Assembly (NCBI GenBank): GCA_019084435.1
Contig: JAHRFV010000100.1
Span: 1 to 43,713 of the forward strand
Length of the DNA: 43,713 nt
Direction: 5' to 3'
Source of the DNA: Dethiosulfatibacter sp.
GTDB taxonomy: Bacteria; Bacillota_A; Clostridia; Tissierellales; Dethiosulfatibacteraceae
In this document: one piece after another, positions 23,040 through 31,973 of the stretch
How positions within the stretch are numbered: position 1 is the stretch's first letter
Layout: the number at the start of each line of letters is the position of its first letter
The notes under the pieces: model-generated
The model's input: the letters and a program-made list of their open reading frames with translations, nothing else
What the model was told of the DNA's origin: nothing
Database searches by the model: none
Program-made: the position numbers and the translations under genes

Positions 23040-23921
23040 ATGGATTATGAAAAATGGTATCAGTATATAAGGGACACAAAAATTGATAAAAGTCACGGTA
23101 TAAAAGTATATAAACATGTACTACTTCTTGCTATGCTTCAACGAGGACCAAACGATTGGTGGAAGCCCATTACTCCTATTCAAGCCGCCCCGTTTTTCCA
23201 TCAAATAATGACAGACAATGAGAATGTAAGAGATCTATCGTTTGCTGATAAAGGCAAAATAAAGCATTGGTATCATTATTATGAAAAACCTATAGCCACT
23301 CTTATCAAAAACAATCCAATGAAATACTGGGGTGATTATAGTCAGTATGCAAAAGGAAAATTTTCGTTCGATTTGTTTATACCAGAAAACAAAAGAGAAG
23401 AAGTGTTTGAACAAACACAGTTGGAATGTATTAAACGGATTAATCAAGAACTAGGGACTGAAATTGATTTTCGAATTGATCTCAGGGATGAATATAATTA
23501 TTTATACGACCAATTAAATCATGGATTTGTCTCAGAAAGCGAGAAAGAAAGCTATGTTAAAGTAAGATTAACACAAGGCAAGTTTAAAAATAGGTTAATG
23601 GAAAAGTATGATAACTGCTTGATTTGTAGCATAGAGAACCCTAAGATATTGATAGGATCCCATATAAAACCGTGGAGAGTGAGCGACAACTATGAAAGAG
23701 TGGATGTTAACAATGGATTACTTTTATGCCCCAATCACGATAAATTATTTGACAGGGGATTAGTTTCATTTAATGGCGAGGGAAGGATAATGTTTTCTCC
23801 TACGTTGGAGAAATATAATGATAATAAACAATTATTATTGGATAATATTGATCACATTGAAGTTTTCAGCGACAGTTATCAATATTTGAGTTACCACAGA
23901 AAAAATGTTTTTGTTAGATAA
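23040..23921 (+). CDS. HNH_2 endonuclease
   Basis: A protein of about 293 residues. The C-terminal third is an HNH_2 nuclease domain: CLIC zinc pair, GSHIKPWR with the first His, VDVNNGLLLCPNHDKLFDRG with the central Asn and final His, and FNGEGRIMFS. The N-terminal two thirds are helical and may bind DNA; I see no named domain. HNH_2 proteins are usually restriction or homing-type nucleases. The start at 23040 follows GGGTG; ATG 23034 is also in frame. It precedes a PLD-helicase protein, suggesting a shared defence role. Base composition is more AT-rich than in the upstream genes. Confidence 0.83.
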   Translation: MDYEKWYQYIRDTKIDKSHGIKVYKHVLLLAMLQRGPNDWWKPITPIQAAPFFHQIMTDNENVRDLSFADKGKIKHWYHYYEKPIATLIKNNPMKYWGDYSQYAKGKFSFDLFIPENKREEVFEQTQLECIKRINQELGTEIDFRIDLRDEYNYLYDQLNHGFVSESEKESYVKVRLTQGKFKNRLMEKYDNCLICSIENPKILIGSHIKPWRVSDNYERVDVNNGLLLCPNHDKLFDRGLVSFNGEGRIMFSPTLEKYNDNKQLLLDNIDHIEVFSDSYQYLSYHRKNVFVR

Positions 23922-24006
23922 TGAAATATTGTTAAAATCTTTTAAACGATACTAAAACAAATAACCACTAAAGTACTAAAAATACATTAAATTAATGGAG
24001 TGTAAA

Positions 24007-27000
24007 ATGTCTAATACAAGCTTCTACGAATCTCCCATCACGAAAGCTCTTAAAGAAAAATTAGAAAAATTACTCATTGATCATGAGATCATAAAAGAAC
24101 AAATGGATGGTACAGAAGCGTCATCGGTGTTAGCTTTATATCTAAAAAAAGCCTTAGAGTATGGGTTACGACATTATTCAAATCCAGAAGAGTTGACAAA
24201 ACAACTGGATATTACAAATATACTGATTGGTAATATTATGAATTTGACAGAAGATGTAAGTTTAGAGAAATGGCAGATTGTAGAACCTTTTTTACTACGA
24301 GCTATAGCAAAAAAACCTATAGAAAAATCACTATTAAGAGATAAAATTCCACGAACTTCAATATCTAAAAGCAGTCTTTTCACAGGAAATCAGCATGAAC
24401 CACAAGTATATCGTGAACTTAAACGTGAAATTGCATCTGCGGAAAAGGTTGATTTGTTGGTATCATTCATAAAGCATAGTGGTTTAAGACTCATATATGA
24501 TGATCTTGTGGAGCATACGCGCACGAAACCACTTCGCGTTATCACGACTAGCTATATGGGGGCAACCGACGTAAAAGCAATTGAAATGCTTGCAGCGCTC
24601 CCAAACACGGAAGTTAGGATTTCTTATGATACAAAACGTACGAGATTACACGCAAAAGCTTATTATTTTGAGAGGGAATCGGGTTTTAGTACAGCGTACA
24701 TTGGTTCTTCAAATCTATCAAAAGCAGCACTAAGCGAAGGAACTGAATGGAATCTAAAGGTTTCTGAATATACATCTCCAGACATTTTATCAAAATTTAG
24801 AATTACATATGAAACTTATTGGCATATGAGTGAGTTTGAAACATATCATGCAGATTGTGAAATAGATAAAGAAAAACTTTATCATGCGCTCATGTCTGAG
24901 AGGCAGACAGATGATTCTCAGCAATTCTTTTTTGATTTAAAGCCATATGCCTATCAACAAGATATCTTGGAGCAACTTGAAATTGAACGATTCGTTCATG
25001 GATCGTATAAAAATTTATTAGTAGCAGCGACAGGAACTGGTAAAACGATGGTTGCAGCCTTTGATTTCCTGCGACTTTTTCGAGAAAAACCAGATATAAA
25101 ATTGCTTTTCTTAGCACATCGTGAAGAAATTCTAAAGCAAAGTTGTCGAACGTATCGCGCAGTCTTGAAAGATAATAATTTTGGTGAGTATTGGGTTGGT
25201 GGAGTGGTGCCACGAAAATATGATCATGTTTTTGCTTCTATCCAAACGATTAACGCAGGTTCAAAATATTTAGAATTACCTAAGGACCATTTTGACGTTA
25301 TCGTCCTTGATGAAACGCACCACAGTGCTGCAAATAGTTACAAACGTATAATCGAACATTTTATACCAAAAGTACTATTAGGTTTGACGGCTACACCTGA
25401 ACGGATGGACGGCAAGTCAATTTTATCAGATTTTAATGAGCGTATAGCCTATGAAATTCGTTTGAATCAAGCTATTGAACAAAACCTTTTGTGTCCTTTC
25501 CACTACTTTGGGGTAACTGATGAAACTGATTTGGAAAACGTAAAATGGCAATCAGGTCGGTACGACAATAGGGATTTAAGTTCGACATATATTGGTGATT
25601 ATGCTCGCGACCGTTCAATTTTAAATGCAGTAAATAAATACATAAGTGATATACAGAATGTTAAAGGACTTGGTTTTTGTGTAGATCAGGAACATGCAAA
25701 GCATATGGCTTCTATCTTTTCAAAGGCTGGTATACCTAGCGAATCACTTGATGCTAACTCTCCGCGACAAATGAGGGAGACAATTCAGAATAGATTATTT
25801 AAAGGCGAAATAAAATTTATATTTGTAATTGACTTGTATAATGAAGGTGTTGATATTCCATACATTAATACCGTTCTATTCTTGCGTCCTACTGAGTCAG
25901 CAACTGTTTTCGTACAACAGCTTGGACGTGGCCTTAGACTATATGAAAACAAAGAAGTCCTTACAGTTTTGGATTTTATTGGTCAAGCAAATAAGAATTA
26001 TGATTATCGTATGAAGTTTCAAAAACTTGTTGGTCAAACTCGTCATTCTGTGAAAACTGAAGTAGAAATGGCATTTCCATCTGTTCCTCGTAACTGCTTT
26101 ATTCAACTTGAGAGGTTGGCTCAAGATTATGTGCTTAGAAATTTAAAACAGGGTCAAACTAATCTTAGAAAACTAAGACAAATGCTATTATCTTTTAAAA
26201 CTGATGCTCAACTGTCTTTAACGCTTAGGCATTTTTTAAGCTATTATGACATAAAACCTAAAGACTTATATAAAAGCATATGCTTATTTGAATTGCTTGA
26301 TGAACATATAAATTGGTCCATAAGAAATGCTTTTCTCGAAAAGGTGAATTTGAGCAACGTATTTTACCGAATGTCTCAAATTGATGATGTTGCTTTTATT
26401 CAGTTTACCCTTAGGTATTTAGAGTCACCAGCACTTAATCCTTTTGGATCACTATCATTGATTGAGCAGCGAAGGGTACTCATGCTTTACTATACATTTA
26501 TGGATCGAGAACCCATAATATCGATTGAAAGATTCTTTGAAATTTTGAAATCAGACGTTCATGAAGTATACGAGGAACTAATTGAACTACTTCAGTATAA
26601 TTTGAACACAATTAATCATATTCCTAAACCTATTGAGCTTCCAAGTATTCCACTTGAACTTCATGCAAATTATAGTACTTCTCAAGTGCTTTCAGCTTTC
26701 GGGATCAATACGGTTAAGAAATTAATGCCCTTTAGAGAAGGTGTTAAATACATGTCAAATGATAAAGTCGATGTTTTCTTTATCACACTCAAAAAGTCAG
26801 ATAAGCACTTCTCGGAGACAACTCTATATGAAGACTATGCTATAGACTCATTATTGTTCCACTGGCAATCACAGAGTCGCACCACGATATCAAGCTTAAC
26901 TGGACAAAGATATATTAACCAAAGAACCAATAATAGCAAAGTAATGTTGTTTGTACGTGAAGAAAGAAATGATCTTAACAATAAAACAGAGGTATACACT

Positions 27001-27126
27001 TGTCTTGGTTTTGCAGATTATACAAGTCATAAAGGAAGTGCACCTATTAGTATCATCTATAAGTTGCATGAAAAAATGCCGGTTAAGCTATTAAAAGTTT
27101 CAAATAGATTCGTAGATTTAGGGTAG
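24007..27126 (+). CDS. PLD nuclease - SF2 helicase - DUF3427 protein
   Basis: A 1039-residue protein. A phospholipase-D-type nuclease domain (about 130-290) has HAK at 215-217 and GSSN at 233-236. The helicase core follows: ATGTGKT (341-347), DETHH (435-439), TATPER, and QLGRGLR, then a long DUF3427 region to the C-terminus. This layout is typical of ATP-driven DNA-processing nucleases in restriction and phage-defence islands. ATG 24007 follows GGAG by six bases. Arginine is often CGT, CGA or CGC here, whereas neighbours prefer AGA, a sign of transfer. It follows the HNH_2 gene by 85 bases. Confidence 0.87.
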   Translation: MSNTSFYESPITKALKEKLEKLLIDHEIIKEQMDGTEASSVLALYLKKALEYGLRHYSNPEELTKQLDITNILIGNIMNLTEDVSLEKWQIVEPFLLRAIAKKPIEKSLLRDKIPRTSISKSSLFTGNQHEPQVYRELKREIASAEKVDLLVSFIKHSGLRLIYDDLVEHTRTKPLRVITTSYMGATDVKAIEMLAALPNTEVRISYDTKRTRLHAKAYYFERESGFSTAYIGSSNLSKAALSEGTEWNLKVSEYTSPDILSKFRITYETYWHMSEFETYHADCEIDKEKLYHALMSERQTDDSQQFFFDLKPYAYQQDILEQLEIERFVHGSYKNLLVAATGTGKTMVAAFDFLRLFREKPDIKLLFLAHREEILKQSCRTYRAVLKDNNFGEYWVGGVVPRKYDHVFASIQTINAGSKYLELPKDHFDVIVLDETHHSAANSYKRIIEHFIPKVLLGLTATPERMDGKSILSDFNERIAYEIRLNQAIEQNLLCPFHYFGVTDETDLENVKWQSGRYDNRDLSSTYIGDYARDRSILNAVNKYISDIQNVKGLGFCVDQEHAKHMASIFSKAGIPSESLDANSPRQMRETIQNRLFKGEIKFIFVIDLYNEGVDIPYINTVLFLRPTESATVFVQQLGRGLRLYENKEVLTVLDFIGQANKNYDYRMKFQKLVGQTRHSVKTEVEMAFPSVPRNCFIQLERLAQDYVLRNLKQGQTNLRKLRQMLLSFKTDAQLSLTLRHFLSYYDIKPKDLYKSICLFELLDEHINWSIRNAFLEKVNLSNVFYRMSQIDDVAFIQFTLRYLESPALNPFGSLSLIEQRRVLMLYYTFMDREPIISIERFFEILKSDVHEVYEELIELLQYNLNTINHIPKPIELPSIPLELHANYSTSQVLSAFGINTVKKLMPFREGVKYMSNDKVDVFFITLKKSDKHFSETTLYEDYAIDSLLFHWQSQSRTTISSLTGQRYINQRTNNSKVMLFVREERNDLNNKTEVYTCLGFADYTSHKGSAPISIIYKLHEKMPVKLLKVSNRFVDLG

Positions 27127-27153
27127 AATGAACTGAAACCACAGGAGGCCAAG

Positions 27154-27879
27154 ATGTTTACAATTGAAGCATTGAATATTAAAATAATTAAAGACGGAAT
27201 AGAACAAATCGTCAATCCTACAATCATTTATAATGATGATGAAATGATTCTTGTCGATTGTGGTTATCCAGATACCATTGATCAATTTGAATCTGAAGCT
27301 AAAAGATTGGATATTGATTTGAATCGATTGAACAAGATTGTGATTACACACCATGATTGGGACCACATAGGTAGTCTTCGAGATTTCAAGGAACGATATC
27401 CAAACGCTCAAATCATATCATCTGAAATCCAAGCTAAGTATATTTCCGGAGAAAAGCCTTCTTTGAGATTGGAATCTTTAATGGCGAAAATTAACACCCT
27501 GGAAGGAAAAGAAAAAGAGTTCGCAGCACAGAGGATTGAGATTATTCAAGGAGTTGAAAGTTGCAAGATTGACTATTATGTGGAAGACAATGAGGCAATA
27601 TCAGACGATGGCAATGTTGTATGTATTGATACGCCGGGCCATATGCCGGGACATATTTCAGTCTATGTCAAATCATCTAAGACCCTGATTGCAGGAGATG
27701 CCATGAATGTCACTGGACATGAGTTAAGTGGGGCAAATCCTTTATTTACATTCGATATGGAAGAGGCTGCTCGTTCAATCAAAAAAATGTCGGATTTGGA
27801 TATTGAGAGGATTATCTGTTATCATGGTGGGGAATACAAAAACGATAGTCAATCAGCAACGAAGCGATTGGCGAATTAA
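27154..27879 (+). CDS. MBL-fold metallo-hydrolase
   Basis: A 241-residue metallo-beta-lactamase-fold enzyme. The metal motif reads THHDWDHIG, i.e. HxDxDH rather than HxHxDH, a variant common in this superfamily. Further ligands are in DTPGHMPGH, the Asp of IAGDAMN, and the His of CYHGGE. Length and motifs fit small hydrolases of thioesters, lactones or phosphodiesters; the substrate cannot be told. AGGAGG precedes ATG. The homoserine dehydrogenase gene follows by 28 bases. Codon use returns to that of the general genome after the helicase gene. Confidence 0.85.
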   Translation: MFTIEALNIKIIKDGIEQIVNPTIIYNDDEMILVDCGYPDTIDQFESEAKRLDIDLNRLNKIVITHHDWDHIGSLRDFKERYPNAQIISSEIQAKYISGEKPSLRLESLMAKINTLEGKEKEFAAQRIEIIQGVESCKIDYYVEDNEAISDDGNVVCIDTPGHMPGHISVYVKSSKTLIAGDAMNVTGHELSGANPLFTFDMEEAARSIKKMSDLDIERIICYHGGEYKNDSQSATKRLAN

Positions 27880-27907
27880 CATGCTTAAAGTATAGGAAGG
27901 AGCATCT

Positions 27908-28948
27908 ATGGACAAGAGATTTAATTTGTGTTTGATAGGATTTGGAAATGCAAGTCGGGCATTTTGTAAAATTTTATTGGATCACCATGATTCAGTGAAA
28001 AAAATGACGGGGTATGATGTAAGAGTCACTGCAATAGCTGCAAGATCTAAGGGATCTTTAATTGATAAAGATGGGATAAACCTAGAAAATGCTCTGTCGT
28101 GCATCGAAAATAATCAAAAGATTCATGAAACTGAATCACTTGATTTGGATACCCTCTCATTGATCGAACAATCGGGAGCGGATGCGTTGATAGAAATGAG
28201 CGCTTTGTCCATAAACGATGGACAGCCGGCAATCAGTTATATTGAAAAGGCATTCGACTTGGGAATGCATGTGATCACAGCGAATAAGGGACCTATAGCA
28301 TGGAAGTATAGGACACTTAAAAAGATGGCTGAAGATAAGAATCTCCAGTTTCTTTATGAGACAACGGTAATGGATGGGACACCTGTATTCAATCTGGTGA
28401 AGTATACCTTACCGGGATGTCAGGTTAAATCTTTCAAAGGGATTCTCAATTCGACCACCAATTTTGTCATAGAAGAGATGGAAAAAGGGAATGATTACGA
28501 GAGTGCCATCAAGCAAGCCCAGCTTGAGGGATTTGCTGAAGCTGATCCTTCTATGGATATAGATGGTTGGGATGCGGCTGCAAAGACGACTGCATTAGCC
28601 AATGTTCTGATGGGTGGTGATTTGACACCGCTCGATATCGACCGAACAGGAATCGGGCACATAACAGCAACAGATGTGAACGATGCGCTTAAAGAGGATA
28701 AAAAGATTAAATTGATATGTGAGGGCTACTTCGAGAATGGTCAGGTCAAAGGAAAGGTCTACCCACAACTGGTTAATAGAAGTGATATCTTTGCAACCAT
28801 AGATGCAACCTCGTCATTGGTTTCCATAACCACCGATTTGATGGGAGAAATATTAATTATAGAGAAGAATCCTGAGATTCAACAGACAGGTTATGGCATC
28901 TACAGTGACTTGCTGACGATGTTAAGTGATCTCAATAAATCAATCTAG
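27908..28948 (+). CDS. hom: Homoserine dehydrogenase, short form without ACT domain
   Basis: A 346-residue NAD(P)-dependent enzyme reducing aspartate semialdehyde to homoserine on the way to threonine and methionine. The nucleotide motif is GFGNASRAF (residues 12-20); TANKGP, GILNSTTNF and GFAEADPSMDIDGWDAAAK are catalytic-domain signatures. The C-terminal ACT domain that gives threonine feedback in longer forms (about 430 residues) is absent, so this enzyme should lack that control. GAAGGAG precedes ATG. A threonine synthase-like gene lies 8.5 kb downstream. A homoserine dehydrogenase-like enzyme with another substrate cannot be excluded. Confidence 0.85.
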   Translation: MDKRFNLCLIGFGNASRAFCKILLDHHDSVKKMTGYDVRVTAIAARSKGSLIDKDGINLENALSCIENNQKIHETESLDLDTLSLIEQSGADALIEMSALSINDGQPAISYIEKAFDLGMHVITANKGPIAWKYRTLKKMAEDKNLQFLYETTVMDGTPVFNLVKYTLPGCQVKSFKGILNSTTNFVIEEMEKGNDYESAIKQAQLEGFAEADPSMDIDGWDAAAKTTALANVLMGGDLTPLDIDRTGIGHITATDVNDALKEDKKIKLICEGYFENGQVKGKVYPQLVNRSDIFATIDATSSLVSITTDLMGEILIIEKNPEIQQTGYGIYSDLLTMLSDLNKSI

Positions 28949-28959
28949 CGACGGTGAAC

Positions 28960-29844
28960 ATGAAAAAAACAATTACTCTAATTATATGTCTGGCAATGAT
29001 ATTAACGGGCTGCCAGAGCAACAGTGCATTAACTAAAACGACTAATGGCAACACCACTGCTGTTATTAACGAACCAGCTCCCATAGTCAATCTATTAAAC
29101 AAAGAGGGCATGACTGTAGCTGAAAGATACCTGACGCCTCCAGGATATGACAGGACAGATGTGGAACCGGTCAGCTTCGGAGCTTTTTTAAGGCATCAGC
29201 GACTTAAACCTTATGGTGAGAAGGCATTGTATTACGACGGAAGACAAAAGAGAGCAGAGGGTGTTTATGATAGTGTGTTCAATGTTGACATAGGAGATAG
29301 AGACCTTCACCAATGTGCTGATGCGATTATGCTCTTACGCGCCGAGTATTTATACGCTCAAAGAAGATACGATGAGATAGCTTTCAATTTCGTATCTGGA
29401 TTTTCAGCCGAATACAGCAAGTGGATGGATGGCTATCGGATTAGAGTTGAAGGCAATGATGTTAGCTATTATGAAGCCACAGATCCATCAGACACATATG
29501 AGTCTTTCAGAAAGTACATGGATATGGTTTTTGCCTATGCCAGCACCTTATCTTTGGAAAAGGAGTTAGTGTCTGTTAATGTCAACGATATGAAGATTGG
29601 TGATGTCTTTATCATCGGAGGTAGTCCGGGACATGCTGTCATAGTGGTGGACATGGCTGAAAACCAAAATGGAGATAAAATATTCATGCTTGCCCAATCC
29701 TATATGCCTGCTCAACAGACTCAAATACTAATCAATCCTAATGATGCACACATAAGCCCTTGGTACTCATTGGAAGGGATTGAGCAGCTCAGAACACCCG
29801 AGTGGACATTTGATCTGGACAGATTAAAAAGATTTGAAATCTGA
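28960..29844 (+). CDS. DUF4846 lipoprotein
   Basis: About 294 residues. The lipoprotein signal ends in LTGC at about residue 20. The body matches DUF4846: TPPGYDR, SFGAFLRHQRLKPYGE, YDGRQKR, then VDIGDRDLHQCADAIMLLRAEYLY, and later GDVFIIGGSPGHAVIVVD and MLAQSYMPAQ. The GHAVIVVD stretch with a conserved His recalls NlpC/P60-like folds, but no activity is established. ATG 28960 gives a clean signal peptide; an in-frame GTG lies six bases earlier. It is 11 bases after the homoserine dehydrogenase stop, so both probably share a transcript. Confidence 0.82.
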   Translation: MKKTITLIICLAMILTGCQSNSALTKTTNGNTTAVINEPAPIVNLLNKEGMTVAERYLTPPGYDRTDVEPVSFGAFLRHQRLKPYGEKALYYDGRQKRAEGVYDSVFNVDIGDRDLHQCADAIMLLRAEYLYAQRRYDEIAFNFVSGFSAEYSKWMDGYRIRVEGNDVSYYEATDPSDTYESFRKYMDMVFAYASTLSLEKELVSVNVNDMKIGDVFIIGGSPGHAVIVVDMAENQNGDKIFMLAQSYMPAQQTQILINPNDAHISPWYSLEGIEQLRTPEWTFDLDRLKRFEI

Positions 29845-29851
29845 ATTGGAA

Positions 29852-29897
29852 CCTCCATTTGATAGCTTTCGTCTAATGTGAAAATAAGCTTTGGAGG
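29852..29897 (+). promoter_or_regulatory. Hairpin that can cover a ribosome binding site
   Basis: CCTCCA (29852-29857) pairs with TGGAGG (29892-29897), the ribosome site of the next lipoprotein gene, with an inner AGCTT/AAGCT. It could limit translation. Confidence 0.35.
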
Positions 29898-29906
29898 CTA
29901 TACAAG

Positions 29907-30635
29907 ATGAGAAGAAAAAAGATGTGGACAATCATGCTGCTTGTACTGACATTTGCTGTGGTTGGCTGCAGTCCCGATAGCAATACTGGTGACAAATTTG
30001 ATTTCGAGTTTGATTTCTCTGAAAGTGATCAGGGATGGCAGGTAGACTATACCGATTATCCCGTGAACTATGACCCTGATATTTATGAACTGGAAAACGG
30101 ACATATGGAATTGCCAGAGGAACTCGATAGACCTGGTAAAGGTATCATGGTTCAAGGTCATAATCGAAGCGATGACATATTTATGTATCTTAGAAAAGAA
30201 TTGACCGGTTTGAAACCCAACACATCCTATAATATTGTAATCGAGGTTGAATTTGCAACCGATGCACCTGCTGGAGCCTTTGGCATAGGAGGACCTCCCG
30301 GGGAAGCTCTTTTTGTGAAGGTAGGTGCTTCAACCGAAGAACCATTGCCTATAGAGGGAGATATTGCAGGAGAACCAAATTATTTTCTGAATGTGGACAA
30401 GGGTGGACAAAGTGAAGGCGGCGAGAATGCCATAGTCGTAGGCGATGGCGCTAAGTTGGAGAATGACGAATTCGAGGTCTATGAATTCAAGACTCTAAAT
30501 AATGAAAGCCAACCTTTGGAAATCAAATCAGACAAAAATGGCAATCTGTGGGTTTTTGTAGGAACAGATTCTGGATTTGAAGGAAAAACTGTACTATATT
30601 ATACAAATGTGACAGTCAATCTTATTGAAAAATAG
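29907..30635 (+). CDS. Uncharacterised lipoprotein
   Basis: A 242-residue lipoprotein. Signal peptide with lipobox VVGC at about residues 18-21, then an acidic stretch and a beta-rich body with GWQVDYTDYP, DIFMYLRKELTGLKPNTSYNI and FGIGGPPGEALFVKVG. The LKPNTSYNI phrase and strand pattern suggest a jelly-roll or carbohydrate-binding-like sandwich, which is inference. No catalytic motif is seen. The ribosome site GGAGG can pair with sequence upstream. A strong terminator follows, so it ends the operon that starts with the MBL gene or homoserine dehydrogenase. Confidence 0.7.
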   Translation: MRRKKMWTIMLLVLTFAVVGCSPDSNTGDKFDFEFDFSESDQGWQVDYTDYPVNYDPDIYELENGHMELPEELDRPGKGIMVQGHNRSDDIFMYLRKELTGLKPNTSYNIVIEVEFATDAPAGAFGIGGPPGEALFVKVGASTEEPLPIEGDIAGEPNYFLNVDKGGQSEGGENAIVVGDGAKLENDEFEVYEFKTLNNESQPLEIKSDKNGNLWVFVGTDSGFEGKTVLYYTNVTVNLIEK

Positions 30636-30646
30636 ATTAATTTGGG

Positions 30647-30682
30647 ATAGCTCCTGGTTCGAATCAGGAGCTATTTTTTTTT
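30647..30682 (+). terminator. Terminator after the lipoprotein gene
   Basis: ATAGCTCCTG (30647-30656) pairs with CAGGAGCTAT (30665-30674) around an 8-base loop; the T run reaches 30682. Confidence 0.95.
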
Positions 30683-30739
30683 CAGCTTATCCGTGGTATG
30701 ATAAGGGTCAATAAAGCACTGGCGGGAAGGTGAAACAAA

Positions 30740-31561
30740 ATGAAAATGTTAAAAACATTTGCTATGACAATTATGATTGTAGCAATAACCGTTAACAGCT
30801 CAGGATGTGGTTCAAATAATGAGTCTAATACTGAAACATCTCAAACAATCAATGGAACAATCGCTTCTGATTCAGATAAACAGGAATATGAAGTCAAAAA
30901 TGATACAATAACAATAGTCCTCGACCCTGGTCACGGCGGAGAGAATACTGGAGCAAAGGCTGATGTGAACGGAGATGGTGTCATTGATTTAGAAAAAGAT
31001 TTGAATATGGTTGTGGCCAGTCATATGATAGAAATATTGAACAATTATGGAAGCCTTCATGTAGAATTGACGCGATATGGCGATGAAGAGCTTAGTCATG
31101 CTCAAAGGGCGGCTATAGCCAAATCATTCGCTAAGGAGACGTTAAGTAAAACCGTCATACTAATCAGTATCCACAACAACGCAAATCCGTATGCACAGTT
31201 AGAGGGTGTAGAAGCTTATGTCTCTGTTTATGATGAGCGTTATGACTGGATCGCCACTGATTTAGCGTATGAGATGGTTGATAACATTTCGGAAAACTTC
31301 GAGCTTTTGAATAGAGGTGTCCTCACCAGAGTGGGCAGACGCCACAACGACTGGTATGGCATCATCCGAAATGGAATCGTGCGAGATATTCCTACCATAA
31401 TTTTAGAACAATGTTTCATGGATAATCCTGACGATGCGTTAAAAGTACTATCAGACGATGAAAAACTGTATAAATTGGCAGAGACAAATGCCTATGCAAT
31501 TGTGGAATTCTTTGACTTGGAATTGAAGAAGGAATTTCAGACAATCAACACTATTGAATAA
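30740..31561 (+). CDS. N-acetylmuramoyl-L-alanine amidase (Amidase_3), lipoprotein
   Basis: A 273-residue cell-wall hydrolase that would cut the amide between MurNAc and L-alanine. The lipobox SSGC (about residue 23) indicates anchoring to the outer face of the membrane. The catalytic domain (about 57-265) has VLDPGHGGENTGA with the first zinc His, the Glu of LEKDLNM, SIHNNA with the second His, and LEQCFMDN with the catalytic Glu. An insertion with DVNGDGVID, like an EF-hand or dockerin calcium loop, sits between the first His and the Glu. GGGAAGG precedes ATG. Confidence 0.88.
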   Translation: MKMLKTFAMTIMIVAITVNSSGCGSNNESNTETSQTINGTIASDSDKQEYEVKNDTITIVLDPGHGGENTGAKADVNGDGVIDLEKDLNMVVASHMIEILNNYGSLHVELTRYGDEELSHAQRAAIAKSFAKETLSKTVILISIHNNANPYAQLEGVEAYVSVYDERYDWIATDLAYEMVDNISENFELLNRGVLTRVGRRHNDWYGIIRNGIVRDIPTIILEQCFMDNPDDALKVLSDDEKLYKLAETNAYAIVEFFDLELKKEFQTINTIE

Positions 31562-31605
31562 AAAAATCCCCATAAGCTATTGAACGATCAATCCGCTATG
31601 GGGAG
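31562..31605 (-). terminator. Terminator of the reverse 26-codon gene
   Basis: On the reverse strand CCCCATAGC pairs with GC-tt-ATGGGG and ends in ATTTTTTT. It directly abuts the amidase stop codon, so it also separates the convergent transcripts. Confidence 0.75.
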
Positions 31606-31624
31606 AGGTGGTAGTAGTCCATTC

Positions 31625-31705
31625 CTATCTTCTGAAACGTGTATAACCAAATCCACCAAAGATTAACACTAAAACGATAATTATAATAAGTGTATTAGTA
31701 CTCAA
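31625..31705 (-). CDS. 26-residue hydrophobic peptide
   Basis: A reverse-strand TTG start preceded by a perfect GGAGGG (31712-31717) opens 26 codons: a few polar residues (MSTNT), one helix of Ile, Leu and Val (about 6-16), then GGFGYTRFRR and TAG. A terminator follows 20 bases later. The full gene layout (ribosome site, frame, terminator) supports a real small membrane peptide. It could be a type I toxin-like or regulatory membrane peptide; nothing shows which. Confidence 0.6.
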   Translation of the reverse strand: MSTNTLIIIIVLVLIFGGFGYTRFRR

Positions 31706-31973
31706 TTTAATCCCTCCTTAGGAAAATATTGATTTATCGAAACAATCGCAAAATATTATCTACAGCATATTTTTTTTTACTTAATCTGGATATTTGCTTA
31801 ATTTATTATAACATTAATATAAACAAAAAGTATACATATATATGTCATAATATATAAATGTATATGGTGAACTATAAATTAATTTCAATTAACTGGATTT
31901 TTTTATCATTATGGTATATACTAGGTTAGTTGATTCCCTGATTCATTGAGTTAGGAAACAATGGAGGTAAATC
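31706..31973. other. AT-rich divergent intergenic region
   Basis: This region separates two small divergent genes. It is very AT-rich, with the alternating stretch ATACATATATATGTCATAATATAT near 31827-31855 and a -10-like TATACT at 31917-31922 for the rightward gene. No frame or strong hairpin is seen. Confidence 0.5.
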
